A DNA stretch of 32,424 bases from contig CANHCR010000028.1 in assembly GCA_947459205.1 (NCBI GenBank), positions 1 through 32,424 on the forward strand, in the 5' to 3' direction. This stretch comes from Caryophanales bacterium (GTDB taxonomy: Bacteria > Bacillota > Bacilli > Paenibacillales > CANHCR01). Shown one piece after another: positions 1 to 8,900 of the stretch. Each line of letters starts with the position of its first letter. Positions within the stretch are counted from its first letter, which is position 1. Below the pieces are notes generated by a model. That model did not search any database and was not told where the DNA came from. It saw only the letters and a list, made by a program, of their open reading frames with translations. The position numbers were made by a program, and so were the translations under genes.

Positions 1-6
1 CTCCCG

Positions 7-33
7 TTCTCCTAGAATAATCCCATTATATCA
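7..33 (-). promoter_or_regulatory. Extended -10 promoter and Shine-Dalgarno for a gene beyond the left edge
   Basis: The minus strand carries TGATATAAT (25-33), an extended -10 (TGnTATAAT), followed by TAGGAGAA (7-14), a good Shine-Dalgarno. It lies just after the terminator of the VWA gene, so a new minus-strand transcription unit probably begins here with its start codon outside the window. No clear -35 hexamer is seen 17 bp upstream. The short distance between the predicted transcription start and the Shine-Dalgarno is a weakness of this reading. Confidence 0.4.
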
Positions 34-52
34 TCTTCGATAGAGATACAGA

Positions 53-87
53 AAAACCTTGGTTCTCGAAACATGAACCAAGGTTTT
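53..87 (-). terminator. Intrinsic terminator of the VWA/FN3 gene
   Basis: A perfect 13-bp inverted repeat (AAAACCTTGGTTC at 53-65 and GAACCAAGGTTTT at 75-87) with a 9-nt loop lies 13 bases past the stop codon. Read on the minus strand, the stem ends in a run of five U residues. Confidence 0.9.
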
Positions 88-99
88 CCTCATTTCACT

Positions 100-1788
100 T
101 TATCTCAACTTCGGACCGCTCGTGTCAACTTGGAATGTCACGGTTTCAATCTCCAAGTTTTGGTTGCCGAAGAAGTCTTTCACCGCGCCAGCAGCAACTT
201 TCACTTGATATTCCTGCGTAACTCCGTCTTTCGCCGCGACAAGCGGTTTCGCGAACGTGACAACAATTTGATTTCTCGATGTCGATACTTTATCCGAAGC
301 TCCCAACGCCGCGTACGTGCCGTTCGTGCTCAAAGTGATTGAGTTTTTCACCAACTTCCGATCAACCACACTCACTCTTTCATTCAATGTGATGATCAAA
401 CGTGCGTTTAAGTTGCGAGACGGTAAAGCAGCACTTGCACACAAGTCAGCATCGTCATCGTCCGCTGTCTTACAAACTGGCCCTACTGAATCCGCAACAA
501 TTTGCGATGTCGTTAATGTGTTGTTTTTATTTGTGAACAAATCCTGCAAAGCATTACCAGCGATACGAATGCGATTGGTCGATCCACTTAATGCACTGGC
601 AAATTTAACAGTGATGACACCCTTGATTAATTGGATTGAATCCGTTTGACCAAGTGCAACGAAAGTAGCACCATCTGCCGCAAACGTCACTGCAGAACGG
701 AGACCCGCTTCTTTTTCTGCTTTCGAACCAGTCGTTGCATTGAACGATTCTTCATCGAATGCAATCGTAACCGTTTTGTTATCTGCTCCAAGCGATACTT
801 TGCTTAATACAGGTCCATCCATGTCTTCAATTTCAGCCGAAGTAATTTCATCCGACTTGTTACTAAGCAAATCTCTTAATGATTCATCAGCGAACTTCAC
901 TTGATTGTCGTTCGTTGACAAAGGCGTCGCTAATGTAATGATCACTTCACGTCCGCTGACACTTACTTTATCTTTTGCAGCGAGCGCTCCGAAACTTCCG
1001 CTACCACGTTTAAACGTGATTGCATTTTTGAAACTTACCGCAACATCAGCTGGTTTTGCTCCCGCAGTAGCCATGAAAATCTTTTCGCTGAAGCGAAGCG
1101 TAATTTTCTTTTTCTTTTTGTCCATCGAAGATTTGATTAGTTTCGGTCCGGTCACATCGACAACAAGCGGCGTTGTAATTTGCTCGCCAGAAATGTAATT
1201 AAATCTGTCTTTAAGTGCTTCATCCGCAATCTTGATGCGGTTGTAGTATCCAGTAATTTGATTTTCAAATGTGATAACGATTGTATTTTTCTTAATCACA
1301 ACCGTGTCATTAGCGCCAAGCGGCACATATTCCGGATCTTGCTCGTTCGCTTCATTCGTAATGGTAATCAATTGTTTTAACGTTTTCTTCGACTCACCTT
1401 CGCCCACTTCAATAGCTGAACTGTTGTCGAAAATAGTGTCATCAAAGTGAATCGTCGCTATTTTGTTGGTCGCATTTAAAGTTACGTTCGATTGTGCAAC
1501 TGTAATTTCAAACGAATTTTCAACCCACAGACCACCGGAATCCGTAGAACGTACACGGATAAATTGCGACTCTTGTTCTGCAAAATCAAATACAATCGCA
1601 GCTTTCAGTACGTTATCATCAATCCAGAAATTTGAATTATCATCGCTGCCTTCTCCAACTACGAGAGAATAAGTGAAGGTATCATCCTCGTTCGCATCCG
1701 TAGTTTCGAGCACACCGATTTCATAGTCAACCCAAACATTTTCAGGTACAGTCGTACCATTCAACACTAGTTCTGTAGGAGCCTCGTT
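100..1788 (-). other. C-terminal block shared with the giant cadherin protein
   Basis: Residues 513-1074 of the VWA protein. The cadherin-like domain (SLVVGEGSDDNSN) is followed by four Ig-like units with a recurrent pattern of hydrophobic strands, PL...N-I-IA..AL-D and N. It is collinear with 4240-5979 although the N-terminal parts of the two proteins are unrelated in layout. Confidence 0.8.
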
Positions 1789-3324
1789 GTCCGAGAGTGT
1801 AGACACTGATACGATGTTGCTAGCATCAGATACGTTCGCAGCCGCATCTTTAGCTTTCACGGAAAACGTATAAGCGGTTGCAGGCGTTAATCCAATCACA
1901 TCAAACGATGTAATATTTATTCCATTTAGAATAGCAGGCAAAGTCGCTATAACATCATCGCCTTGATAGACATCGTATGCAGTTACCGCTACGTTGTCAG
2001 TCGAAGCAATCCATGTCAATTGCAAAGAAGTTTGCGTAATGTAATTAGCCACTAATGACATTGGTGCAGTCGGCGCAATCGAATCATTCATATTCACCGA
2101 AAGTGCAGGGCTCAATGTAGATAAATTGCCTGCGTTATCACGTGCAGCCACTGTCATCGAATAAACTTGCGTTGAAGACAATCCAGTTAACGTTGTACTG
2201 TATGAAGTCGCTGTCGTTGCAGCAATCGTTGCAACTGCTGTTCCACTGCGATAAACGACGTATTCTTTCACTCCAGAACCTGAATCAGTAGATCCGTCCC
2301 ATGAAAGTGTGAAACTAGTTGTCGTCTTGTTAGAAACGGCTAAATTGGAAGGTACTGTTGGTGCTGTAACGTCCAACGTCCTAAACGTTACTGACGAACT
2401 AAACGGTGAACACGTTCCTGAATCACAAGCTTTTACCCGCATTGAATACTCCGTGTATTCACTCAATCCTGTCATTACATATTGTTTTGTAGTCACGATG
2501 TTACTCGCTAATGAATTAAGCGATGTTGAGAATCCAGATGTAATGTAATAATAAGCACCATTTGTTGGATTCGACAAGCGAGACAATTGAGTTTGGGTGG
2601 ATGCCGTTGTTGTAGAAATGACTGTTAATTTGATGTTCTGATTTTTCAATGTTTGGGCGACTGTGTCGATGTCATAAATCGACTTTCCATCCCCGCCGTC
2701 TCCATCGTTATTGTCATGCACTTCCGCATCGGTAACCAAAACAAAGTGTTTTGCTGCGTCATTACGGAACGCAAGTGACAAAGCACCGTTCGTAGGATCA
2801 GCAATACCCTCTAGACCGGACTCTCTCCAATCTCCTCCGCTCGCAAGTGAAACATTACTCATTGTATTTTGAAATGCAGTTGCATCACTAGTAAAGTTCG
2901 TTTTAATCAACGGCTCACCATAGGTCGTATCTGAGTAAGTTACGAGCCCTAAACGATAGTCACCGCCACCTGCAGCTAAATTACTAGCAAACGAATTAAT
3001 GTTATTTTTTACGTTGTTAATATGTGAGCCCATACTTCCTGAACGATCGATGATGAAGACAATGTCAACTTTCGTTGTCGACGTCTCTTGGATCGTGTCA
3101 ATCAATGATTCTGCCCCGCCACTTTGAGTGCGATAAATCTCATAGTCAGTTGCACTGGTATCGCCACTAAAACTGAGGGTCGCTCCACTACCTGTAACAC
3201 CAGATACGAACAGGTTTGTCGGTGTCGTTGCATCGGCGTAAACAGATACACCAAGTGAAGTGAACAACATCGAAACAATCACAAACAAGGATAAACTACG
3301 CTTAAAAAACTGCAAATGAAACAT
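100..3324 (-). CDS. Secreted VWA / FN3 / cadherin / S-layer-like Ig protein
   Basis: 1074 aa, start ATG with AAAGGAG (3333-3339) 8 nt upstream. Residues 1-30 are a Sec signal peptide ending SVYA. Residues 34-80 are the first half of an FN3 domain, 86-278 a VWA domain, and 279-318 the second half of the same FN3 (YVMTGLSEYTEYSMRVKA). The VWA has the metal-site motif DRSGSMG (D93, S95, S97), a GGDWRESGLEG segment resembling hemicentin-type VWA domains, and TD at 198-199. Two more FN3 (319-413, 414-510), a cadherin-like domain (513-612) and four S-layer SbsA-type Ig domains (613-1074) follow. The protein ends VDTSGPKLR at what would be the start of a further Ig unit. No LPXTG, SLH or membrane anchor is seen. 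Residues 513-1074 are paralogous to the C-terminus of the giant cadherin gene. Family knowledge suggests metal-dependent protein binding outside the cell; the ligand is unknown. Confidence 0.9.
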   Translation of the reverse strand: MFHLQFFKRSLSLFVIVSMLFTSLGVSVYADATTPTNLFVSGVTGSGATLSFSGDTSATDYEIYRTQSGGAESLIDTIQETSTTKVDIVFIIDRSGSMGSHINNVKNNINSFASNLAAGGGDYRLGLVTYSDTTYGEPLIKTNFTSDATAFQNTMSNVSLASGGDWRESGLEGIADPTNGALSLAFRNDAAKHFVLVTDAEVHDNNDGDGGDGKSIYDIDTVAQTLKNQNIKLTVISTTTASTQTQLSRLSNPTNGAYYYITSGFSTSLNSLASNIVTTKQYVMTGLSEYTEYSMRVKACDSGTCSPFSSSVTFRTLDVTAPTVPSNLAVSNKTTTSFTLSWDGSTDSGSGVKEYVVYRSGTAVATIAATTATSYSTTLTGLSSTQVYSMTVAARDNAGNLSTLSPALSVNMNDSIAPTAPMSLVANYITQTSLQLTWIASTDNVAVTAYDVYQGDDVIATLPAILNGINITSFDVIGLTPATAYTFSVKAKDAAANVSDASNIVSVSTLSDNEAPTELVLNGTTVPENVWVDYEIGVLETTDANEDDTFTYSLVVGEGSDDNSNFWIDDNVLKAAIVFDFAEQESQFIRVRSTDSGGLWVENSFEITVAQSNVTLNATNKIATIHFDDTIFDNSSAIEVGEGESKKTLKQLITITNEANEQDPEYVPLGANDTVVIKKNTIVITFENQITGYYNRIKIADEALKDRFNYISGEQITTPLVVDVTGPKLIKSSMDKKKKKITLRFSEKIFMATAGAKPADVAVSFKNAITFKRGSGSFGALAAKDKVSVSGREVIITLATPLSTNDNQVKFADESLRDLLSNKSDEITSAEIEDMDGPVLSKVSLGADNKTVTIAFDEESFNATTGSKAEKEAGLRSAVTFAADGATFVALGQTDSIQLIKGVITVKFASALSGSTNRIRIAGNALQDLFTNKNNTLTTSQIVADSVGPVCKTADDDDADLCASAALPSRNLNARLIITLNERVSVVDRKLVKNSITLSTNGTYAALGASDKVSTSRNQIVVTFAKPLVAAKDGVTQEYQVKVAAGAVKDFFGNQNLEIETVTFQVDTSGPKLR

Positions 3325-3332
3325 AACTTCAA

Positions 3333-3339
3333 CTCCTTT
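3333..3339 (-). promoter_or_regulatory. Shine-Dalgarno of the VWA gene
   Basis: AAAGGAG sits 8 nt before the ATG at 3322-3324 and fixes that start. Confidence 0.8.
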
Positions 3340-3392
3340 AATGATTTCAAATTAATTCCATAATGATGATATCGGTTTTTTCAACCTCAGTT

Positions 3393-3401
3393 GTTATATC
3401 A
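3393..3401 (-). promoter_or_regulatory. Possible extended -10 promoter of the VWA gene
   Basis: TGATATAAC on the minus strand, just past the stop codon of the formyltransferase gene. It resembles the TGATATAAT elements before the giant cadherin gene and at the left edge. No convincing -35 is present. No strong terminator separates the two genes, so read-through from the formyltransferase promoter is equally possible. Confidence 0.3.
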
Positions 3402-3407
3402 CAAAGT

Positions 3408-4094
3408 CTATACAATTGGCTTTCGATCCTCTGCTTCAAAATAAAATTTCCGCCCTTCCACAATGGTATATGCACCCTTGTAGGATGGATATGATGATGC
3501 TTTTAATTTCAATTGAATTTCTGATTCGTCCGTACAATCGCTCGGAATGTAAAACAATTCAAGCATTTGTTTTCTTGTGAACGGCTTCCGTCTCCAATTT
3601 TCGGATGATACAGGTAATTCCTCATCATTAGCAATCATATTTATGATTCGTTCAAAACAATATAACAAATGTGTCATAGACTTTAGTTTAAGCGATTCTA
3701 CTGACTCAAACTCTGAAATGCTAAAATATGAAGTCATTATGATTTGACCAGTATCTACTTTAGCGTTCATATGATGACAAGTGATTCCATATGTTTTTGC
3801 TTGTTCATAAAGAGCAAAGTTATAGCATCCAGTGCCTGGATAGTCTGGTGAACCGGGATGAAAATTAATTGCGGCTGTTTTTGCCGATTGTAGAATACGC
3901 TCGGGAATAATCCAAGGCGATACAAACGAGATGACAAACTTCGGTTTATGTATGGATAATGATAAATCGAATGGTTCACCGCTGTCCCCGCGGATGGAGA
4001 TGAATTCATCTTTGAAAAAACTTTTTAAGATTAGTTCAGCATAATCACAAAACAAATTATTCTTTTTTGAGAACATCATCACTTTGCAAGACAC
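3408..4094 (-). CDS. N10-formyltetrahydrofolate-dependent formyltransferase-like protein
   Basis: 228 aa with the start taken at GTG 4094. AGGAGGTG (4100-4107) lies about 6 nt upstream of that GTG. The upstream in-frame ATG at 4127 lacks a ribosome site and coincides with the predicted transcription start. The sequence has the Formyl_trans_N core: INFHPG (N77, H79), then a glycine-rich stretch and VDTGQII (D114), the Asn-His-Asp triad of formyltransferases. A C-terminal part of about 60 aa (KASSYPSYKGAY...GRKFYFE) resembles the accessory domain of sugar-modifying formyltransferases. It is shorter than methionyl-tRNA formyltransferase (about 310 aa) and has no signal peptide, so it is cytoplasmic. 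A likely role is N-formylation of a nucleotide-linked amino sugar for a surface glycan, but no sugar-pathway partner gene is present, so the substrate is open. Its G+C looks lower than that of the flanking giant genes. Confidence 0.8.
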   Translation of the reverse strand: MSCKVMMFSKKNNLFCDYAELILKSFFKDEFISIRGDSGEPFDLSLSIHKPKFVISFVSPWIIPERILQSAKTAAINFHPGSPDYPGTGCYNFALYEQAKTYGITCHHMNAKVDTGQIIMTSYFSISEFESVESLKLKSMTHLLYCFERIINMIANDEELPVSSENWRRKPFTRKQMLELFYIPSDCTDESEIQLKLKASSYPSYKGAYTIVEGRKFYFEAEDRKPIV

Positions 4095-4099
4095 AATCA

Positions 4100-4107
4100 C
4101 ACCTCCT
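4100..4107 (-). promoter_or_regulatory. Shine-Dalgarno deciding the formyltransferase start
   Basis: AGGAGGTG lies inside the longer reading frame that begins at 4127 and is ideally spaced for GTG 4094. This favours the shorter protein. Confidence 0.7.
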
Positions 4108-4133
4108 ATCAACAAAATCAAAAACATGTACTA

Positions 4134-4142
4134 ATGATAACA
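4134..4142 (-). promoter_or_regulatory. Possible extended -10 promoter of the formyltransferase gene
   Basis: TGTTATCAT on the minus strand fits TGnTATnAT. Transcription would start near 4127, leaving a leader of about 33 nt to the GTG at 4094. It is just downstream of the terminator of the giant cadherin gene. The -35 region is a T-run with no consensus hexamer. Confidence 0.4.
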
Positions 4143-4172
4143 CAAATAAAAAAAAATTTCTTTAACGAAAAA

Positions 4173-4214
4173 AGGACTTTCAAGTGGAGTTTGTAACCCA
4201 GTCTTGAAAGTCCT
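4173..4214 (-). terminator. Intrinsic terminator of the giant cadherin gene
   Basis: A perfect 12-bp inverted repeat (AGGACTTTCAAG 4173-4184, CTTGAAAGTCCT 4203-4214) with an 18-nt loop. On the minus strand it is followed by a run of six T. It lies 25 bases after the stop codon at 4240. Confidence 0.85.
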
Positions 4215-4239
4215 CTTCTCAGTATTTCATGTCAACAAA

Positions 4240-5979
4240 TTACCGCAATGCCGGACCGATATTATCAACGGTATACGCATCAGAGATAATCTCTAAGTTT
4301 TTATTACCAGTGGTATCCTTAATCGTATTGGCAAGGATCTTAATACGGTAATATTTATTTCTAGCTGGCATCGATGGTGTCTTATCTTTGAAATTGAATT
4401 TGATGATGGACTTACCTTTCGCACCATTTGTTGTTACGTCAGCTGCAATCGGTGCAAATGTTGCTGTTTCATCATCAGGACTGTCACTTACGCTGAAGAA
4501 TACATTGAGACGGAAGGCGTTAAGGACCTCTTTTTTGTCAACTTCCAAAGCATTGAACACTTCTTCATTCAACACAACTTCTAGCACTTTGTTTTTCCCT
4601 TTAGCAGGTAAACTTGCAGATACAAGTTTCGGCCCTTCTTCATCGGCTACTAGAATCGATGTAATCGCGCCATCATTGGTATTACCGAAGATGTCTCTCA
4701 CCGTATCTTCTGTAAGTTGAATGCGGTTCTGATCTCCTGTTAACGGTGTAGCCAAAATGACAGTAAGCGTACTACCCGACACTACTACAACGTCTAACTC
4801 CGTTAATTTGTTATAAGTCGGAATTGGGCTGTTTGCATTTTTCGAAAGATAAATCGTGTTTCTTAGTGCTGGCAAAGCAACTTTTCTTGTGCCAGGAAGG
4901 TTGTTTTTAATTTCCTCATTGAATTGAATCGAAATCGTTTTGTTGTCTTTGCCAAGTGTAACCTTCTTCAAAACAGGTCCCACTTTATCCAACTCAATAA
5001 TTGGGGTTTCGATCGACTCATTTAGATTTTTACTTCTGTCAACTAACGCACCAGCATCAATTTGAATTCGAGTATCAGAAGTTGTAATCGATTTACTAAA
5101 ATTAATGACTAGATTACGTTTGTCGAAACTGATTCGATCTTTCTCACCAAGCGCCGAATACGTTGGAGTAGCACTACTTGCATTAAACGAGATTCTAACT
5201 TTCGACCTGAAGTCTAACTCTTTTTCAGGATTTTTCGGTGCATTGGAACCGTATGCGATAATTTCATTGAATGTTAACACAAGTCTTTTGTTCCTTTTAT
5301 CAACAAATCTCGCTTCGATATATTTCGGACCAGCAACGTCGATTAAGAGTGGAGATGTGAATTGATCGTTAGGGAACAAGTTTCCACCTTGGTCTCGCAA
5401 GATACCACCCAAAATTTTAAGTCGATTGTACTGAGTGGTAATCGGGCTTCTTACTTGTAGAACGATTTTGTTACCTCTAATGTTCAGCGTATCTTCTGCT
5501 GTCAAGAATGTATCGTATTCTGGATTAACCACATTCGCTTCGTTTGTGATGTGAATCGCATTTTTGAGCGCTTCTTTGTTCATCGATGCTAATAGGTTCT
5601 CTTTGAAGAAAATCGTGATCTGATCAATTGCCACACCTTTAATCAGTTTGCCTTTTTCAAGGATTGCATTCGCTTGCGTCACTTGAATTTGGAATGCTTG
5701 CTCTAAATACAATCCTGAAGGATCCGTGACACGGACACGTACAAATTGAACTGGTTTGTCGTAGCTTAATGAAACGTTTGTTTTCAAATGTTTGCCATCA
5801 ATGATGTAGTTCGAATTGTCCTCACTACCCTCACCGACTACCAGTGAATATTTCAGAGTTTCTTCGGCATCGTCCGGGTCGCTGGCTGCAAATTCACCAA
5901 TCAGGAAGCCCAACCAAACTTTCTCATCCACACGATTATTACTTAGTGTCAAGGTTGTAGGCGGCTCGTTGCCATTTAC
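4240..5979 (-). other. C-terminal block shared with the VWA protein (cadherin + 4 Ig-like)
   Basis: This segment encodes the last, divergent cadherin unit (starting VNGNEPPTTLTLSN) and four SbsA-like Ig domains. It aligns collinearly with 100-1788. Matching signatures are SLVVGEGS-DNSN, HITNEAN/TITNEAN with PEY, YNR-KI, DV-GPK and the terminal VD--GP-LR. The two blocks are paralogous and may be the functional tail of this protein family. Confidence 0.8.
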
Positions 5980-8900
5980 TATCGTAATCGCAAATACCTT
6001 TTCAAAAGTGAAACTGCCATCTGAGACCTGAATTCGAACCGAATATGAATTCTTTGTTTCGTAGTCGAAAATTGAGCTCGTTCTTAATTTATCGTTAAGA
6101 ATATTAAAACTCATGTTGTCCGTTGATCCTTCACCTCTAACTAAAGTGAATGTAAATGTTGAAGGTTCATCCGGGTCTTCTGCAGTCAGTTCACCTACAA
6201 CCGTGTTTATCGGTCTGATTTCTTCGATCGATAAATTGCTCAGTGAGATGTTCGTTGGTGCTTCGTTAACATCATTTACCTCGATAATCACTACTGATTC
6301 AAATGTAAGACCATTGTCGGAAACTTGAACGCGAATCGAGTAGACATTCTTTGTTTCAAAATCAAATATTGATTCCGTTAATAATTGATTTCCTTCAATA
6401 GAGAAATGTTCATTATCTTCATCACCGATACCAGGAACGAGACTAAATTCAACTTGTGAAATTGCATCTTCATCTTCTGCTTGGAGGATACCGACCAAAG
6501 TACCAATCGGTTCATTTTCATCCACCATACTCTGATTCAGGGAAATGTCACTAGGTAAATCATTCAAATCATTCACGGTTACAGTCAATACTTTCACGAA
6601 AGCAAATTCTTGATTCGCTACTCTAACTCGTACTGAATAGGTATTCTTCTCCTCGAAATTCAAACTGTTTTTTGCAAGCAAGTTTTTACCACTAATTGTG
6701 AACTTATCGTTGTCAGTCGAACCCGTGCCAGCAACGAGTGAGAACGAGAAGGTGTTGTCGCCATCAAGCGTATTGTGTGCTAATTCACCGACAACCGCAT
6801 TGGAACCTTTATTCTCATCAATGCTGCTTGGTGTCAATGTAATGTCAGTAGGAGCCTCGTTGATGTTGATGACATTGATGGTGAATGCTTTTTCAAACGT
6901 AAACTCGCCATCTACTAATTGAACGCGAACACTCATAGTAGGAATTGCTTCAAAATTCAAACTAGCCGTTGCACGTAGAGCATTGCCACTAATATTGAAA
7001 CTTGAATTATGAGTAGATCCTTGACCATTAACGAGATTAAATGTGTAAGTGCTTCCCGCGTCAACATCAACTGCACTGAGATTACCAACAACACCATTCG
7101 GTCCCGAATTTTCAAACAGACTGTCATTGCTTAACAAAATGTTAGTTGGAGCTTCATTCACATTCGTAACCGTAATCGTAATTGGTTGTTCAAACGTCAA
7201 CCCACCTTGATCAGTCGTACGAACACGAATCAGGTAACTGTTTTTCACCTCAAAGTTGAGACTGCTATTCACTGTGATTGTATTGCCAGTAAGTGTGAAT
7301 GCCCCATTATCCGTTGATCCAGTACCTGTCACCAAGGAATAAGTAAATGTGCTACCCGCATCTTGGTCTGTCGTACTCAATGTGCCAATCGTTGCGTTTG
7401 CGGCATTGTTTTCCGCAATGCTTGTTGCACTGAGTGCAAGAGCTGTCGGCGCTTCGTTTACATCTGTAACCGTAATTGTAAACGGCTGTTCAAATGTCAA
7501 TCCACCTTGATCGGTCGTTCGAACACGAATCTCGTAACTGTTCTTCACTTCAAAATTTAACGAACTGCTTACTCTCAACGAATTACCGTTGATTGTAAAC
7601 GAAGCGTTATCAGTTGAACCCGTACCTGTAACCAAACTGTAGGTGAATGTGCTGCCCGCATCTTGATCAGTGGTCGAGAATGTACCAATCGTTGCATTCA
7701 CTGCATTATTTTCTACAATCGACGTGTTGCTAATTGTCAAAGCTGTTGGCGCTTCATTCACATCGTTCACGGTAATCGTAAAGGTGCGTTCAAAAGTCAA
7801 TCCGCCTTGATCAGTTGTACGAACACGAATCGAGTAACTGTTTTTCGTTTCAAAATTAAACGAATCTACAGCGTTTACGTTCGCACCGCTAATCGCGAAT
7901 GATGCGTTATCAGTTGAACCTGTGCCAGTGACAAGTGTGTACGTGAACGTATTGCCTGCATCCGGATCGGTTGTCGTCAATGCACCAACCGTTGCGCCCG
8001 TAACGTTATTCTCATTAATCGATGTGCTGCTGATGTTGATCGCTGTCGGTGTTTCGTTGACATTCGTGACTGTGATCGTGAACGTCTGGTCAAATGTCAA
8101 ACTACCTTGATCAGTGGTACGCACTCGAATCGCATAACTCGTTTTCGCTTCAAAGTCTAATGAGTTGTTGACGGTTAACGAATTGCCCGTAATGGTGAAG
8201 GAAGCATTATCTGTCGATCCTGTGCCAGTTACAAGCGTATACGTAAATGTATTCGCGGCATCTTGATCCGTAGTACTGAGTGTGCCGATTGTCGCTCCTG
8301 CAGCGTTGTTCTCGGCAATCGTATTGTTACTTAAAGCTAATGCAGTTGGTGCTTCGTTCAAATCATTGACGGTTACTGTAAATGTTTGTTCAAAGAAGAG
8401 ACCGCCTTGATCGGTTGTACGGACACGAATCGCATAGCTGTTTTTCACTTCGAAGTTCAACGCAGCATTTACATTGAGCGAAGAACCGGCAATCGTAAAG
8501 CTCGCATTGTCTGTTGAACCTGTACCTGTCACCAAAGTATAGGTGAACGTACTGCCTGCATCTTGGTCAGTGGTAGTTAATGTGCCTACCGTTGCTCCTG
8601 CAAGGTTGTTCTCGTTGATTGCTGTCGGAGTAAGCGTCAACGCAGTTGGCGTTTCGTTGACATTGGTAACAGTGATTGTGAACGTCTGCTCAAATGTCAA
8701 ACCGCCTTGATCAGTGGTACGGACACGAATCGCATAACTGTTTTTCGTTTCAAAGTTGAGACTGCTATTTACCGTTAATGTATTGCCAGTAATCGAGAAT
8801 GCACCATTATCTGTTGAGCCAGTTCCAGTCACAAGTGTGTAAGTGAACGTATTGGCTGCATCTTGATCGGTTGTAGTAAGCGTACCGATGGTTGCGTTGG

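Noticed and set aside
3408-4094. Methionyl-tRNA formyltransferase (fmt)
   Set aside because: It is about 80 residues too short, lacks the usual C-terminal tRNA-binding domain and does not sit beside def or priA-type neighbours.
4095-4127. ATG at 4127 as the start of the formyltransferase
   Set aside because: It has no ribosome site, and its first codons contain the AGGAGGTG that serves GTG 4094.
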